64,000 nt of DNA, from assembly GCF_900109035.1 (NCBI RefSeq), contig NZ_FNYD01000008.1, positions 62,001 through 126,000 of the forward strand. The letters run 5' to 3'. A model generated the notes under the pieces. That model saw nothing but the letters and a program-made list of their open reading frames with translations. It searched no databases and was not told the origin of the DNA. Position 1 is the first letter of the stretch. The number at the start of each line of letters is the position of its first letter. This document shows positions 7,716 through 16,150 of this stretch, piece after piece. The translations under genes were made by a program, and so were the position numbers. This stretch comes from Cribrihabitans marinus (lineage in GTDB: Bacteria > Pseudomonadota > Alphaproteobacteria > Rhodobacterales > Rhodobacteraceae).

Positions 7716-8663
7716 TCATGAATCTCCGAGGCTCACGACCGGAACGACGGTGAACCCGTCGGACAGGTGGGCCGTCCGGTCGATTTCGGCCAGGAACCAG
7801 TCGCGGAATGCGGCGATCTGCGGCCGTGTCTCGGCACCCTTCAGGCACAGGAACCGGAAGCGCGCATCGGTTTCGATGGCAAGCTTGAACGGCGCGACCA
7901 ATCTCCCCTCCTCGAGGTCCTTGAGGATCATGGGACGCCGCCCCAGCGCGACCCCCAGTCCGGCAACCGCCCCGTCGATGGCGTGATCGGCATTCGAGAA
8001 ATGCGTGCCATGCGTCGGCCGATGGTCAATCCCCACCGCCCGGAACCATGCCGGCCAGTCGCAGGGCGGGTCGAGGAACGAGATCGAATCGTCGAAGATC
8101 AGCGGCGCCTCACGCAGGCTTTCGGGCGTGGGATATTGCCGGGCCAGCTCGGGCGTCATCACCGGCGTCATCCACTCCTTGCGCACCTGCACCGAATAGA
8201 GCCCGTCATCGCTGCCGTGGCCGAACCGGATCGCCACATCCACGTCGTCGCGTTCCAGGTCCATGATCCGCAAGGTGGCCGAGAACCGCAGGTCGATCTC
8301 GGGATGGCTCCGGGCAAAGTCATAAAGCCGCGGGGCCAGCCATTTCGCCGTCAGCGCCGGACCGGCGGTCACGGTCAGGGTGGTGTTGTCGCGCAGGCGA
8401 CGCACCTGGCGCCACGCCTGGGCCAGTGCGCGAAACCCCTCCTCCGCGCCGGGGGCCAGGGCCTGTCCGGCCTCGGTCAGGGCGACGGCGCGGTTCAGGC
8501 GTCGGAACAGGGGCGTTCCCAGGTGCTCCTCCAGCGACTTGATCTGAAAGGAGAGCGCGGCGGGCGTGACCGCCAGCTCTTCGGCGGCCTTGGCAAAGGA
8601 CATGTGCCGCGCCGCTGCATCGAATGCGCGCAGGGCGGTCAGAGGGGGCAGGCGGTCGCTCAT
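7716..8663 (-). CDS. LysR-family transcriptional regulator (GcvA-like)
   Basis: This 315-residue protein has the N-terminal winged helix-turn-helix LPPLTALRAFDAAARHMSFA (residues 5-24), followed by AKAAEELAVTPAALSFQIKSLE, and a C-terminal periplasmic-binding-type effector domain. It belongs to the GcvA-like LysR subgroup. The ATG was chosen over a TTG three codons upstream; AGGAATTC lies before it. The gene is divergent from a 36-residue gene, and the intergenic region holds four CTGAAAC/GTTTCA half-sites, which are probably its operators. LysR proteins usually control the divergent gene and themselves. The effector is unknown. Confidence 0.93.
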   Translation of the reverse strand: MSDRLPPLTALRAFDAAARHMSFAKAAEELAVTPAALSFQIKSLEEHLGTPLFRRLNRAVALTEAGQALAPGAEEGFRALAQAWRQVRRLRDNTTLTVTAGPALTAKWLAPRLYDFARSHPEIDLRFSATLRIMDLERDDVDVAIRFGHGSDDGLYSVQVRKEWMTPVMTPELARQYPTPESLREAPLIFDDSISFLDPPCDWPAWFRAVGIDHRPTHGTHFSNADHAIDGAVAGLGVALGRRPMILKDLEEGRLVAPFKLAIETDARFRFLCLKGAETRPQIAAFRDWFLAEIDRTAHLSDGFTVVPVVSLGDS

Positions 8664-8683
8664 AACGGTCAAGAATTCCTGAA

Positions 8684-8765
8684 CTGAAACGCGTAAAACT
8701 CTCGTTTGTGCGGTTTCAGAATAGGGCGCATATTCGTTTCAAGTCAAAATGAACTTATCTGAAAC
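8684..8765. promoter_or_regulatory. Array of four CTGAAAC / GTTTCA(G/A) half-sites between lysR and the small gene
   Basis: CTGAAAC lies at 8684-8690 and 8759-8765, GTTTCAG at 8713-8719 and GTTTCAA at 8736-8742. The two inner sites and the last site are spaced 23 bp apart centre to centre, about two helical turns, and the outer copies are inverted relative to the inner pair. This fits cooperative binding by a LysR tetramer. The last copy lies immediately upstream of the small gene's ribosome site. Confidence 0.5.
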
Positions 8766-8775
8766 GGAGATTGCG

Positions 8776-8886
8776 ATGATCGAAACGGCCCCGGACAAGC
8801 GCATTCACGCCGCCTTTCGTCAGGCCCATCTGGAGCGGGCCCGCGCCGCCCGCACTGCATGGCTCTGGCTGTTTGGTTCCCGCTGA
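8776..8886 (+). CDS. 36-residue basic amphipathic protein of unknown function
   Basis: The reading frame MIETAPDKRIHAAFRQAHLE... ends in a tryptophan-rich hydrophobic tail, AWLWLFGSR. The ATG follows ACGGAGATTGCG, a good ribosome site. An upstream in-frame ATG at 8749 would add nine residues but lacks one. I do not recognise the family. The size, the positively charged helix and the aromatic tail resemble the small DUF1127-like proteins that LysR regulators control in alphaproteobacteria, but this is only resemblance. The gene sits next to the operator array, so it is probably the target of the divergent LysR. A perfect hairpin follows at 8919. Confidence 0.6.
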   Translation: MIETAPDKRIHAAFRQAHLERARAARTAWLWLFGSR

Positions 8887-8918
8887 GCGCAGCGCGCGCG
8901 TTCTTACGGGATGAAGAC

Positions 8919-8944
8919 GGGCCGGCCCCGAATGGGGCCGGCCC
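8919..8944. terminator. Perfect 11-bp GC hairpin between the small gene and phaB
   Basis: GGGCCGGCCCC, the loop GAAT and GGGGCCGGCCC form a perfect 11-bp stem between two convergent genes, 33 bp after the small gene's stop and 23 bp after the phaB stop on the other strand. There is no T-run on either side. It may work as a bidirectional terminator or 3' stabiliser. Confidence 0.55.
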
Positions 8945-8966
8945 TGTGAGTCCCAAGGGATCCGGC

Positions 8967-9689
8967 TCAGCCGAAGAACTGCGCGCCGTTTGCGCTGATC
9001 GTCGAGCCGTTGATGAACTGTGCATCGTCCGAGGCCAGGAAGGCCACGCAGCGCGCGATCTCTTCCGGTTCGCCCAGCCGGCCGGCGGGAATCTGGCTGA
9101 TGATCGCCTCGCGCACCTTTTCCGGCACCGCCATCACCATCTCGGTTGCGATATAGCCGGGGCAGACCGCGTTGGCGGTGATCCCGGCGCGCGCGCCCTC
9201 CTGTGCCAGCGAGCGCACGATGCCGATGTCGCCGGCCTTGGTCGCGGCATAGTTGACCTGTGCGAACTGGCCCTTCTGGCCATTGACCGAGCTGATCACG
9301 ATGACCCGGCCGAACTTGCGCTCGCGCATGCCGGGCCAGACCGGGTGCACGGTGTTGAACACGCCCGTGAGGTTGGTGTCGATGACCTGCTGCCACTGTT
9401 CGGGCGTCATCTTGTGGAACGGCGCGTCGCGGGTGATGCCGGCATTGGCGACCACCACGTCGATCGGGCCGACCTCGGCCTCGACCTTCTCGATGCCGGC
9501 CTTGCTTTCCGCGTAGTCGCCGACATTCCACTTGTAGGTCTTGATGCCGGTTTCCTCGGTGAAGCTTGCGGCAGCCTCGTCGTTGCCCGCGTAGGTCGCG
9601 GCCACGTTATAGCCGTCGGCCTTCAGCGCCTTGGAAATTGCCGCGCCGATTCCGCGGCTGCCGCCGGTGACGAGTGCTGTACGTGCCAT
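8967..9689 (-). CDS. phaB: Acetoacetyl-CoA reductase
   Basis: PhaB (240 residues) reduces acetoacetyl-CoA to (R)-3-hydroxybutyryl-CoA with NADPH in polyhydroxybutyrate synthesis. It is a short-chain dehydrogenase with TGGSRGIG (9-16), NAG (82-84), the catalytic Y147-x3-K151 and serines at 133/134. The residues VNGQKGQFAQVNYAATK are typical of PhaB rather than FabG. It follows phaA on the same strand after 173 bp that contain a probable intrinsic terminator, so phaB may be expressed partly from its own promoter. (R)-3-hydroxybutyryl-CoA is also the start of the route through crotonyl-CoA to the ethylmalonyl-CoA pathway encoded at 34-42 kb. Confidence 0.95.
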   Translation of the reverse strand: MARTALVTGGSRGIGAAISKALKADGYNVAATYAGNDEAAASFTEETGIKTYKWNVGDYAESKAGIEKVEAEVGPIDVVVANAGITRDAPFHKMTPEQWQQVIDTNLTGVFNTVHPVWPGMRERKFGRVIVISSVNGQKGQFAQVNYAATKAGDIGIVRSLAQEGARAGITANAVCPGYIATEMVMAVPEKVREAIISQIPAGRLGEPEEIARCVAFLASDDAQFINGSTISANGAQFFG

Positions 9690-9815
9690 GTGAGTGCCCT
9701 CCAGTTTGATTTGACTTGGTAATCTTGTTATCGGCTGCGCCCCCGTGGCGCAATTAAGTTTCCGGGCGATCCGCCGCGTCGGCCTCGTCCCCGCGCGCCT
9801 TTCTGCCGGTTAAAG

Positions 9816-9837
9816 AAAAAGGCGCCCGAAAGCGCCC
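9816..9837 (-). terminator. Intrinsic terminator between phaA and phaB
   Basis: Read on the minus strand, GGGCGC, the loop TTTCGG and GCGCCT form a stem followed by TTTTTC. It lies 26 bp after the phaA stop and 126 bp before phaB. It could terminate most phaA transcripts or act as an attenuator for phaB. Confidence 0.6.
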
Positions 9838-9862
9838 ATTGAGGTTCCGCATCAAGCGCCGG

Positions 9863-11038
9863 TCACGGGCGCTCCACGCAGAGCGCGACCCCCATGCCGC
9901 CGCCGATGCAGAGCGTGGCGAGGCCCTTCTTGGCATTGCGGCGCTTCATCTCGAACAGCAGGGTGTTCAGGACCCGCGCGCCGCTGGCGCCGATCGGGTG
10001 GCCGATGGCGATGGCGCCGCCGTTCACGTTCACGATCGACGGATCCCACCCCATATCCTTGTTCACCGCGCAGGCCTGGGCGGCAAAGGCCTCGTTGGCC
10101 TCGACCAGGTCCAGGTCGTCGACCGACCAGCCGGCCTTTTCCAGCGCCTTGCGGCTGGCATGGATCGGCCCGACGCCCATGATCGACGGGTCCAGCCCGG
10201 CCGTGGCATAGGAGGCGATGCGCGCCAGCGGCTCGATGCCGCGCTTCTCGGCGTTCTCCGCGCTCATCAGCAGGGCGCCGGCGGCACCGTCGTTCAGGCC
10301 GCTGGCATTGGCGGCGGTCACGCTGCCCTCCTTGGTGAAGGCGGGGCGCAGCTTCTGCATGGCGTCCATCGTGGCGCCGTGGCGGATGTACTCGTCGCTG
10401 TCCATCACCGTCTCGCCCTTGCGCGTCTTGATGGTGAAGGGCACGATCTCGTCGGCGAACTTGCCGGCCTTCTGCGCCGCTTCGGCCTTGTTCTGGCTCG
10501 CCACCGCGAATTCGTCCTGCTGGTCGCGGCTGATCTGCCATTTCTCGGCGACGTTCTCGGCCGTCTGGCCCATGTGATAGCCGTTGAAGGCGTCCCACAG
10601 GCCGTCGCGGATCATCGTGTCGATGTATTTCATGTCGCCCATCTTGTGCCCGGCGCGCAGGTTCGCGGCATGGGGGCTGAGCGTCATGTTCTCCTGTCCG
10701 CCGGCGCAGACGATCTCGGCATCGCCCAGCTGGATGTGCTGGGCGCCCAGCGCCACGGCGCGCAGGCCCGAGCCGCAGACCTGGTTGATTCCCCAGGCCG
10801 CGCTTTCCTGCGGCAGGCCGGCGTTGATATGCGCCTGCCGGGCCGGGTTCTGGCCCTGAGCGGCGGTCAGAACCTGACCCAGGATGGTCTCGCTGACCTC
10901 GGACTTGTCGATGCCGGCGCGCGCCACCAGCGCCTCCAGCACCGCTGCGCCCAGGTCGTGGGCGGGGGTATTCGCGAACGATCCGCCAAAGCTGCCGACA
11001 CCGGTGCGTGCGGCGGATGCGATTACTACGTTGGTCAT
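9863..11038 (-). CDS. phaA: Acetyl-CoA acetyltransferase (beta-ketothiolase)
   Basis: PhaA (391 residues) condenses two acetyl-CoA to acetoacetyl-CoA, the first step of polyhydroxybutyrate synthesis and the entry to the ethylmalonyl-CoA pathway. The catalytic residues are visible: the nucleophile C88 in NQVCGSGL, H347 in IGHPIGASG, and the second cysteine C377 in LCIGGGMG. Length and motifs are full and standard. It is the first gene of the pha pair. Its upstream region contains a sigma-70-like promoter with a perfect CTGC-N4-GCAG dyad inside the spacer, which suggests control by a PhaR-type regulator. Confidence 0.96.
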   Translation of the reverse strand: MTNVVIASAARTGVGSFGGSFANTPAHDLGAAVLEALVARAGIDKSEVSETILGQVLTAAQGQNPARQAHINAGLPQESAAWGINQVCGSGLRAVALGAQHIQLGDAEIVCAGGQENMTLSPHAANLRAGHKMGDMKYIDTMIRDGLWDAFNGYHMGQTAENVAEKWQISRDQQDEFAVASQNKAEAAQKAGKFADEIVPFTIKTRKGETVMDSDEYIRHGATMDAMQKLRPAFTKEGSVTAANASGLNDGAAGALLMSAENAEKRGIEPLARIASYATAGLDPSIMGVGPIHASRKALEKAGWSVDDLDLVEANEAFAAQACAVNKDMGWDPSIVNVNGGAIAIGHPIGASGARVLNTLLFEMKRRNAKKGLATLCIGGGMGVALCVERP

Positions 11039-11143
11039 GAAATCCGGTCCTCTGCCATCTTGGTCCGGGGGCAGTCTGGCCTCTGAGGAGGCAAGAGTCG
11101 ATCCCGCTCCTGCCGTCCGCGCCGTCCCCCGCGGGATGGGGGT

Positions 11144-11172
11144 GACATAACGTAACGCTGCAAGTGCAGCAA
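11144..11172 (-). promoter_or_regulatory. phaA promoter with PhaR-like dyad
   Basis: On the minus strand TTGCTG (11172-11167) and TATGTC (11149-11144) are 17 bp apart. The perfect palindrome GCTGCAAGTGCAGC (11157-11170) covers the -35 region and part of the spacer. CTGC-rich dyads of this form are known targets of the polyhydroxybutyrate regulator PhaR in Paracoccus and Rhodobacter. The phaA start is about 105 bp downstream. No phaR gene is in the window. Confidence 0.5.
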
Positions 11173-11214
11173 CGGACAGCTTGTCTCAGGGCGGGCGCGG
11201 GCCTCGGGGCGGGA

Positions 11215-12054
11215 TCAGGCGCGACGCTTGCCGGGCTCGGCTTCCTCCCACGGTGGGCGGACCGATGGGGCGCCGAACAGATAGCCCTGCAGGCAGTCGA
11301 CACCGGCGGCGACCAGGGTTTCGGCCTGGGCCTGTGTCTCGACCGAGACCGCCACCGCCAGCATGTCGAATTCGCGCGCCATCGCCAGCAGCGCGCGCAC
11401 AAGCGACAGGTTGTCGGGGTTCTCGCCCAGGCCGCGCACGAACTGGCCGTCGATCTTGACCGCGTCGAAATAGAAGTCGCGGAAATGGCGGGGCTTCAGC
11501 GCGCCGGAACCGAAATCGTCGAGCGCGAAGGCGATGCCGTGCGGCTGCAGCTGATCCATGAAGTCGGTGACGAGTTCCGGCACGGTCATGGCCGAGCTTT
11601 CCGATATCTCCAGGATCAGCCGCTCGCCCAGGGAGGGATCCATTCGAAGATAGCGCTTCAGCACCGCCATCCAGCGCCGATAGCCGATCGACCGGGCCGA
11701 CATGTTGATCGACAGCCGCAGCTCGGGCCGCTCCAGCAAGGCCCGCAAGCCAAGTGCCAGCGCCACGCAGTCAAGCTCGCGCCCGGTTTCCGAGGATTCG
11801 ACCACCGGCATGAAGTGGCGGGCGGGGATGATCCGCCCGGTCTCGTCAAGCACCCGAATCAACCCCTCGTAGAAGGCCACGCCATGCGGCGCGCGGGCCT
11901 GCATCACGGGCTGATAGGCCAGGACGCATTGCCGGTGTTTCACCGCCTCGGTCGCCATCTTCAGCGTATCCGCCTGGCGCGACGCCATCGCCGCGTTCAG
12001 CGGGGTATCGACCCCTTCGGCGCGCGCCTGCATCTCCTTGCGACGTTTCCGCAT
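11215..12054 (-). CDS. EAL-domain protein (putative cyclic-di-GMP phosphodiesterase)
   Basis: This 279-residue stand-alone EAL domain has no sensor or GGDEF part. The signature reads EGL (63-65) instead of EAL. Metal and substrate residues of active enzymes appear in place: E63, N117 (INMS), E149 and E152, D179-D180 (LDDFGSG), K200 (KIDG), E239 and Q256 (LQGYLFG). The usual AEGVE motif is changed to AVSVE. It is therefore probably, but not certainly, able to hydrolyse cyclic-di-GMP. The protein has no signal peptide or membrane segment. It is a single gene with GAGGGCG before its ATG, downstream of the sterol-desaturase-like gene. Confidence 0.88.
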   Translation of the reverse strand: MRKRRKEMQARAEGVDTPLNAAMASRQADTLKMATEAVKHRQCVLAYQPVMQARAPHGVAFYEGLIRVLDETGRIIPARHFMPVVESSETGRELDCVALALGLRALLERPELRLSINMSARSIGYRRWMAVLKRYLRMDPSLGERLILEISESSAMTVPELVTDFMDQLQPHGIAFALDDFGSGALKPRHFRDFYFDAVKIDGQFVRGLGENPDNLSLVRALLAMAREFDMLAVAVSVETQAQAETLVAAGVDCLQGYLFGAPSVRPPWEEAEPGKRRA

Positions 12055-12118
12055 CTATTGCGCCCTCTGTGGCCGGTTCCCGTGACCGGCAGATTGGCGC
12101 AAAGCCGTTAACGAGGTC

Positions 12119-13096
12119 TCAAAGCCCGGATTTGACTCGAATGTCGCCGGTCTGACCCTCCGGCAGACCGGCAAAGCCGGGCGTGTCGCGATCCTCGGGG
12201 TGGCGGGCCAGGTGCTTGGCCTTGATCGTCTCCGATGTGTCGCGGCTGCCGTCATGGCTGTATCCCGGCGGCGCAAAGGCATAGGCCAGCCGCTGGCGCA
12301 GGCTCAGCCCCGGCCGGGTCACGTCGCGGAACACGCCGATCCACTCGTGAAAGGCAACGCGGATCGGGTTGAACGTGCCGATATTATGGACCAGCCCGTA
12401 ATCCACGCGGTCGTGGTCCTGTTCCGGCACGAATGTCCCGAACAGCTTGTCCCAGACGATGAGCACCCCGGCATAGTTGCAATCGAGATAACGGGCATTG
12501 CGGCCGTGATGGGCGCGGTGATGGCTGGGCGTGTTCATCACCGCCTCGAACCAGCGCGGCATCCGGCCGATCGCCTCGGTATGGATCCAGAACTGGTAGA
12601 TCAGGTTCAGCCCGCCAACGAACAGCACCATCGCCGGGTGGAAGCCCAGCAGAATCAGCGGCGCGCGCACCACCATCATGAAGGTGAAGGTGCCGGTCCA
12701 GGTCTGCCGCAGCGCGGTGGTCAGGTTGTAGTGCTGGCTGGAATGATGGTTCACGTGGCTGGCCCAGACCCAGCGCACCCGGTGCCCCATGCGATGCACC
12801 CAGTAGTAGCGCAGGTCGTCCAGCACGAAGCACAGCAGCACCACCCAGACCGACGTGCCAAGGTCCAGAGGCGTGATCCGCCACAGGGCCATGAAGAACC
12901 CGTAGGCGATGAAGCCCAGCAGGATGCCCGAGGCCACGTTGCCTGCCCCCATGACCAGCGAAGTGACGGCATCGCGCGTCTCGTATCGGCCGCCGCGCTG
13001 TTTGATCAGGATCCAGCACAGCTCGGCCAGGATCGCGGCGATGAAGAAGGGCACCGCCCATTGCACCACGTCGGGATAGGTCAACTGGTCGGTCAT
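12119..13096 (-). CDS. Sterol desaturase / fatty acid hydroxylase family membrane protein
   Basis: This 325-residue integral membrane protein has the three histidine boxes of the di-iron hydroxylase superfamily: HRMGH, HVNHHS and HRAHHGRN. Several membrane segments lie in the first 180 residues. The family hydroxylates or desaturates sterols, carotenoids, fatty acids or ether lipids. In Rhodobacterales the substrate of this subgroup is not established. The C-terminal 40 residues are hydrophilic. Its start overlaps the stop of the upstream 128-residue gene by 4 bp, so the two form an operon. Confidence 0.9.
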   Translation of the reverse strand: MTDQLTYPDVVQWAVPFFIAAILAELCWILIKQRGGRYETRDAVTSLVMGAGNVASGILLGFIAYGFFMALWRITPLDLGTSVWVVLLCFVLDDLRYYWVHRMGHRVRWVWASHVNHHSSQHYNLTTALRQTWTGTFTFMMVVRAPLILLGFHPAMVLFVGGLNLIYQFWIHTEAIGRMPRWFEAVMNTPSHHRAHHGRNARYLDCNYAGVLIVWDKLFGTFVPEQDHDRVDYGLVHNIGTFNPIRVAFHEWIGVFRDVTRPGLSLRQRLAYAFAPPGYSHDGSRDTSETIKAKHLARHPEDRDTPGFAGLPEGQTGDIRVKSGL

Positions 13097-13479
13097 GGTC
13101 TCTCGGTCAGGATGCGCCAGCCGCGGCGCTCGTCTTCGGTCAGGTGCAGCGTGGCACGCGGGGCGGTATAGTCGTGAAACACCACGTGCAGCCCGCGGGG
13201 ATGTTCGATCAGGTCGTAATCCAGCAGATGCCGGCCTACGGTGTCGGCGCCCATCGCCCAGAGCAGGCCGGGCCCGGTCTCGGTCTCGATCAGCGCCGCG
13301 TGGCCGTCGCGGCTGACCGTCACGGCGCGGATGATGTCATCGGGAAAGTGCCGGTGCCATTCGGCGCGCGCATCCTCGGGCATCATCACCCTGCGCTGCG
13401 AGTTGCCGGTCCAGTGCAGCAGGGCCGCGATTGCGGCGATCCCCCCGACGACCAGGCCCAGCAACAATTCAAGCGGCAT
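13093..13479 (-). CDS. Membrane-anchored protein of unknown function
   Basis: This 128-residue protein has one N-terminal membrane helix ([21 protein letters not shown], without the last residue of that helix counted as soluble) followed by a soluble beta-rich domain of about 100 residues. I do not recognise the family. The ordered charge pattern, third-position GC and the 4-bp overlap with the following desaturase gene show that it is real. It may assist or regulate the desaturase, but that is inference from position only. Confidence 0.75.
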   Translation of the reverse strand: MPLELLLGLVVGGIAAIAALLHWTGNSQRRVMMPEDARAEWHRHFPDDIIRAVTVSRDGHAALIETETGPGLLWAMGADTVGRHLLDYDLIEHPRGLHVVFHDYTAPRATLHLTEDERRGWRILTERP

Positions 13480-13541
13480 CTTCCTCTCTCCCCGATGGAG
13501 TCTGTTCGGGAAGGGGGCGCGCTGTCAAAGGTGGCGTGGCG

Positions 13542-13868
13542 TCACTCGGTCGCCCGTTCAAGCAGCTCGTGGCGCACCACGCGGGCGGCGAAGGGCAGAA
13601 GCCCCTCGGGCCCCGATGCGCGGTCCTTGACGTGGATGCACAGGTCCGGCCGGCGCGATGCGATCACGCCGATCAGCGCACCGCGCACCGAATCGTCCAG
13701 CCCCGCGCCCATGACCACGCAGGAGATGCGCGGCTCGGACTCAAGCTGGTGGATAACCTCGGCCTTGTCGTGTGCGCCCAGCCACTCGATGGGCAGATGG
13801 CCCAGTTGTTGCGCCACGTCGGCCACCACGTTGGGAAGCCGGCCTATCAGAAGAACGACGGGTTTCAT
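13542..13868 (-). CDS. Unknown 108-residue protein with receiver-like fold pattern
   Basis: The sequence begins [20 protein letters not shown], continues with alternating hydrophobic strands and helices ([26 protein letters not shown]), and ends in a charged helix. This looks like an incomplete Rossmann or pseudo-receiver fold, but the phospho-acceptor pattern of true receivers is not clear. I cannot assign a function. It is a single gene, 62 bp before the membrane-anchored gene on the same strand and 90 bp after tlpA. Codon use is like its neighbours, so it is probably native. Confidence 0.7.
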   Translation of the reverse strand: MKPVVLLIGRLPNVVADVAQQLGHLPIEWLGAHDKAEVIHQLESEPRISCVVMGAGLDDSVRGALIGVIASRRPDLCIHVKDRASGPEGLLPFAARVVRHELLERATE

Positions 13869-13958
13869 GGCCCTGTCCTTTCGCTCAATGTCCTACTGTT
13901 CCCGGTGCCGTCCGGCACGGGTCGCGACCAGTATAGCACCAAGCGCCCGCCTGTGGGG

Positions 13959-14525
13959 TCAGCTGCCGGTATCGTCCACAAGCGCGCCGATGATCGCCTT
14001 GGCGCTGGCCGAATTCCATTCCGCATCGCCCAGCATCCGCGCGATCTCCTGGCCCTCCGGGTCGATCAGGACCGTGACCGGCAGGCCCAGCACGGCCATG
14101 TCGCGCGCGAGCTTCATGCCGGGATCCAGGTGGCGCGGCAGGCTCTCGATCCCGTTTTCCTCGAAGAACTTGGCGATGCCGGCGGGCGAATTCCGCCCCG
14201 TGGCCAGGGTCAGCACCTCGAACCGGTCGCCGCCGAATTCGGCGTTCAGCTCGTCCAGCTGCGGCATCTCCTTTCGGCAGGGCGCGCACCAGGTGGCCCA
14301 GAAATTCAGCAACAGATACTTGCCCCGGTAATCCGCCAGATGCCCCTCGCCGCCGTCATCCTGCAGCTGGAACGGCAGGTCCGAGACCGGCTTCGGCTCG
14401 GACTGGAACACAAGCTTCTTCATGTTCCCCTCGCGCAGCGCCTCAAGTGCCGCGATGTCGGGGCTGCCCGCGTTTGCACCCGAGACGAGGGCGGTATAGA
14501 CGAGGGCGATCAACAGCTTCTTCAT
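13959..14525 (-). CDS. tlpA: TlpA-family thiol:disulfide interchange protein
   Basis: This 188-residue periplasmic thioredoxin-fold protein has a signal peptide ([20 protein letters not shown]), the redox motif WCAPC at 79-83 in [10 protein letters not shown], and the cis-proline region GLPVTV. TlpA proteins are membrane- or periplasm-located reductants for cytochrome oxidase and cytochrome c assembly. The gene is divergent from argH with 24 bp between start codons, an arrangement common in Rhodobacterales. The shared short promoter region suggests compact, constitutive expression. Confidence 0.92.
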   Translation of the reverse strand: MKKLLIALVYTALVSGANAGSPDIAALEALREGNMKKLVFQSEPKPVSDLPFQLQDDGGEGHLADYRGKYLLLNFWATWCAPCRKEMPQLDELNAEFGGDRFEVLTLATGRNSPAGIAKFFEENGIESLPRHLDPGMKLARDMAVLGLPVTVLIDPEGQEIARMLGDAEWNSASAKAIIGALVDDTGS

Positions 14526-14549
14526 AATCCCTCCAAAGGGTTCCGCACG

Positions 14550-15941
14550 ATGACAGATTCGACCTCGAACCAGATGTGGGGCGGCCGCTTTGCCGCCGGA
14601 CCGGACGCGATCATGGAGGCGATCAACGCCTCGATCGGGTTCGATCGGCGGATGGCGGCGCAGGACATCGCCGGGTCGCGTGCCCATGCCGCCATGCTGG
14701 CCGCCACGGGTGTCATAAGCGATAGCGATGCCGAGGCGATTGGAAAAGGGCTGCTCACAGTCTTGTCAGAGATCGAGGCCGGCCGGTTCGAATTCTCCAC
14801 CGCGCTCGAGGACATCCACATGAATGTCGAGGCGCGGCTGAAGGAGATCATCGGCGAGGCCGCCGGCCGGCTGCACACGGCGCGGTCACGCAACGACCAG
14901 GTGGCGACCGATTTCAAGCTGTGGGTGCGCGACCAGCTGGACGCCGCCGATGCCGGACTGGTGGCGCTGATCCGCGCGCTGCTGGCGCAGGCAGAGGCGG
15001 GCGCGGACTGGGTGATGCCGGGCTTCACGCATCTGCAGACCGCGCAGCCGGTCACCTGGGGGCATCACATGATGGCCTATGTCGAGATGTTCGGCCGCGA
15101 CCTGTCCCGCATCCGCGACGCGCGGGCGCGCATGAACGAATGCCCGCTGGGCGCCGCCGCGCTGGCCGGCACGTCCTTTCCCATCGACCGCGGGATGACG
15201 GCGCAGGCGCTGGGGTTCGACCGGCCCGCGGCAAACTCGCTGGATGCGGTCAGCGACCGCGATTTCGCGCTGGAGTTCCTGTCGGCGGCGTCGATCTGCG
15301 CCATGCACCTCAGCCGCTTCGCCGAGGAGTTGGTGATCTGGTCCTCTGCGCAGTTCCGCTTCGTCACGCTCAGCGATCGGTTCTCGACCGGCTCGTCGAT
15401 CATGCCGCAAAAGAAGAACCCCGACGCCGCCGAACTGATCCGCGCCAAGGTCGGCCGCATCTTCGGCGCCAATACCGCGCTGATGATGGTGATGAAGGGG
15501 CTGCCCTTGGCCTATTCCAAGGACATGCAGGAGGACAAGGAGCAGGTCTTTGACGCCGCCGACAACCTGATGCTGGCGCTGGCGGCGATGGAGGGGATGG
15601 TGCGCGACATGAGCGGCAACCGCGACGCGCTGGCCGCTGCTGCCGGGTCGGGATTCTCGACCGCGACGGACCTGGCCGACTGGCTGGTGCGGGTTCTGGG
15701 CCTGCCGTTCCGCGAGGCCCATCACGTCACCGGCACGCTGGTCGCCCTGGCCGAGGGCAAAGGCTGCGACCTGCCGGATCTGGACCTTGCCGAAATGCAG
15801 GAGGTGCACGGTGGCATCACCGAAGATGTCTTCGATGTCCTTGGCGTCGAGAACTCGGTCAATTCGCGCACGTCCTACGGCGGCACCGCGCCGACGCAGG
15901 TGCGGGCGCAGATCGTCCGCTGGCGGGAGCAACTGGCGTGA
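14550..15941 (+). CDS. argH: Argininosuccinate lyase
   Basis: ArgH (463 residues) splits argininosuccinate into arginine and fumarate, the last step of arginine synthesis. The fumarase/aspartase superfamily signature [12 protein letters not shown] lies near residues 281-292. The N-terminal [11 protein letters not shown] and the helix [10 protein letters not shown] are typical of ArgH. The length is standard. The gene begins an operon-like series (argH, two small lipoproteins, DUF2834, lysA, DUF4175). Its stop overlaps the GTG start of the first lipoprotein by 4 bp. Confidence 0.97.
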   Translation: MTDSTSNQMWGGRFAAGPDAIMEAINASIGFDRRMAAQDIAGSRAHAAMLAATGVISDSDAEAIGKGLLTVLSEIEAGRFEFSTALEDIHMNVEARLKEIIGEAAGRLHTARSRNDQVATDFKLWVRDQLDAADAGLVALIRALLAQAEAGADWVMPGFTHLQTAQPVTWGHHMMAYVEMFGRDLSRIRDARARMNECPLGAAALAGTSFPIDRGMTAQALGFDRPAANSLDAVSDRDFALEFLSAASICAMHLSRFAEELVIWSSAQFRFVTLSDRFSTGSSIMPQKKNPDAAELIRAKVGRIFGANTALMMVMKGLPLAYSKDMQEDKEQVFDAADNLMLALAAMEGMVRDMSGNRDALAAAAGSGFSTATDLADWLVRVLGLPFREAHHVTGTLVALAEGKGCDLPDLDLAEMQEVHGGITEDVFDVLGVENSVNSRTSYGGTAPTQVRAQIVRWREQLA

Positions 15942-16087
15942 GACTCGCGGCCCTGTGCACAGCGCTGATCGCTCTGGCAGCTTGTGAGCCGTCCGGCCCG
16001 TCTCCGCGTCCGGAACCGACGGCGGCACCGAAGACCGGCATCTCGATCTCGGGATCCGCGCGGGTCGGCGTCAAGACCACGCGCTGA
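15938..16087 (+). CDS. Small lipoprotein (49 residues)
   Basis: This short gene starts with GTG, overlapping the argH stop. The product [20 protein letters not shown] has a typical lipobox (LAAC, cysteine at 16) and a short proline-rich tail that ends ARVGVKTTR. It would be a processed, lipid-anchored peptide of about 34 residues. Its function is unknown. Small lipoproteins are common between argH and lysA in roseobacters, as seen in gene order; whether they are peptidoglycan-related is not known. Confidence 0.75.
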   Translation: MRLAALCTALIALAACEPSGPSPRPEPTAAPKTGISISGSARVGVKTTR

Positions 16088-16150
16088 CCCCCTCGTCAGG
16101 CCGCGCGCAAACCGCTAGGATCATGCCGCGCATCCATCGGGAGAGCGACA

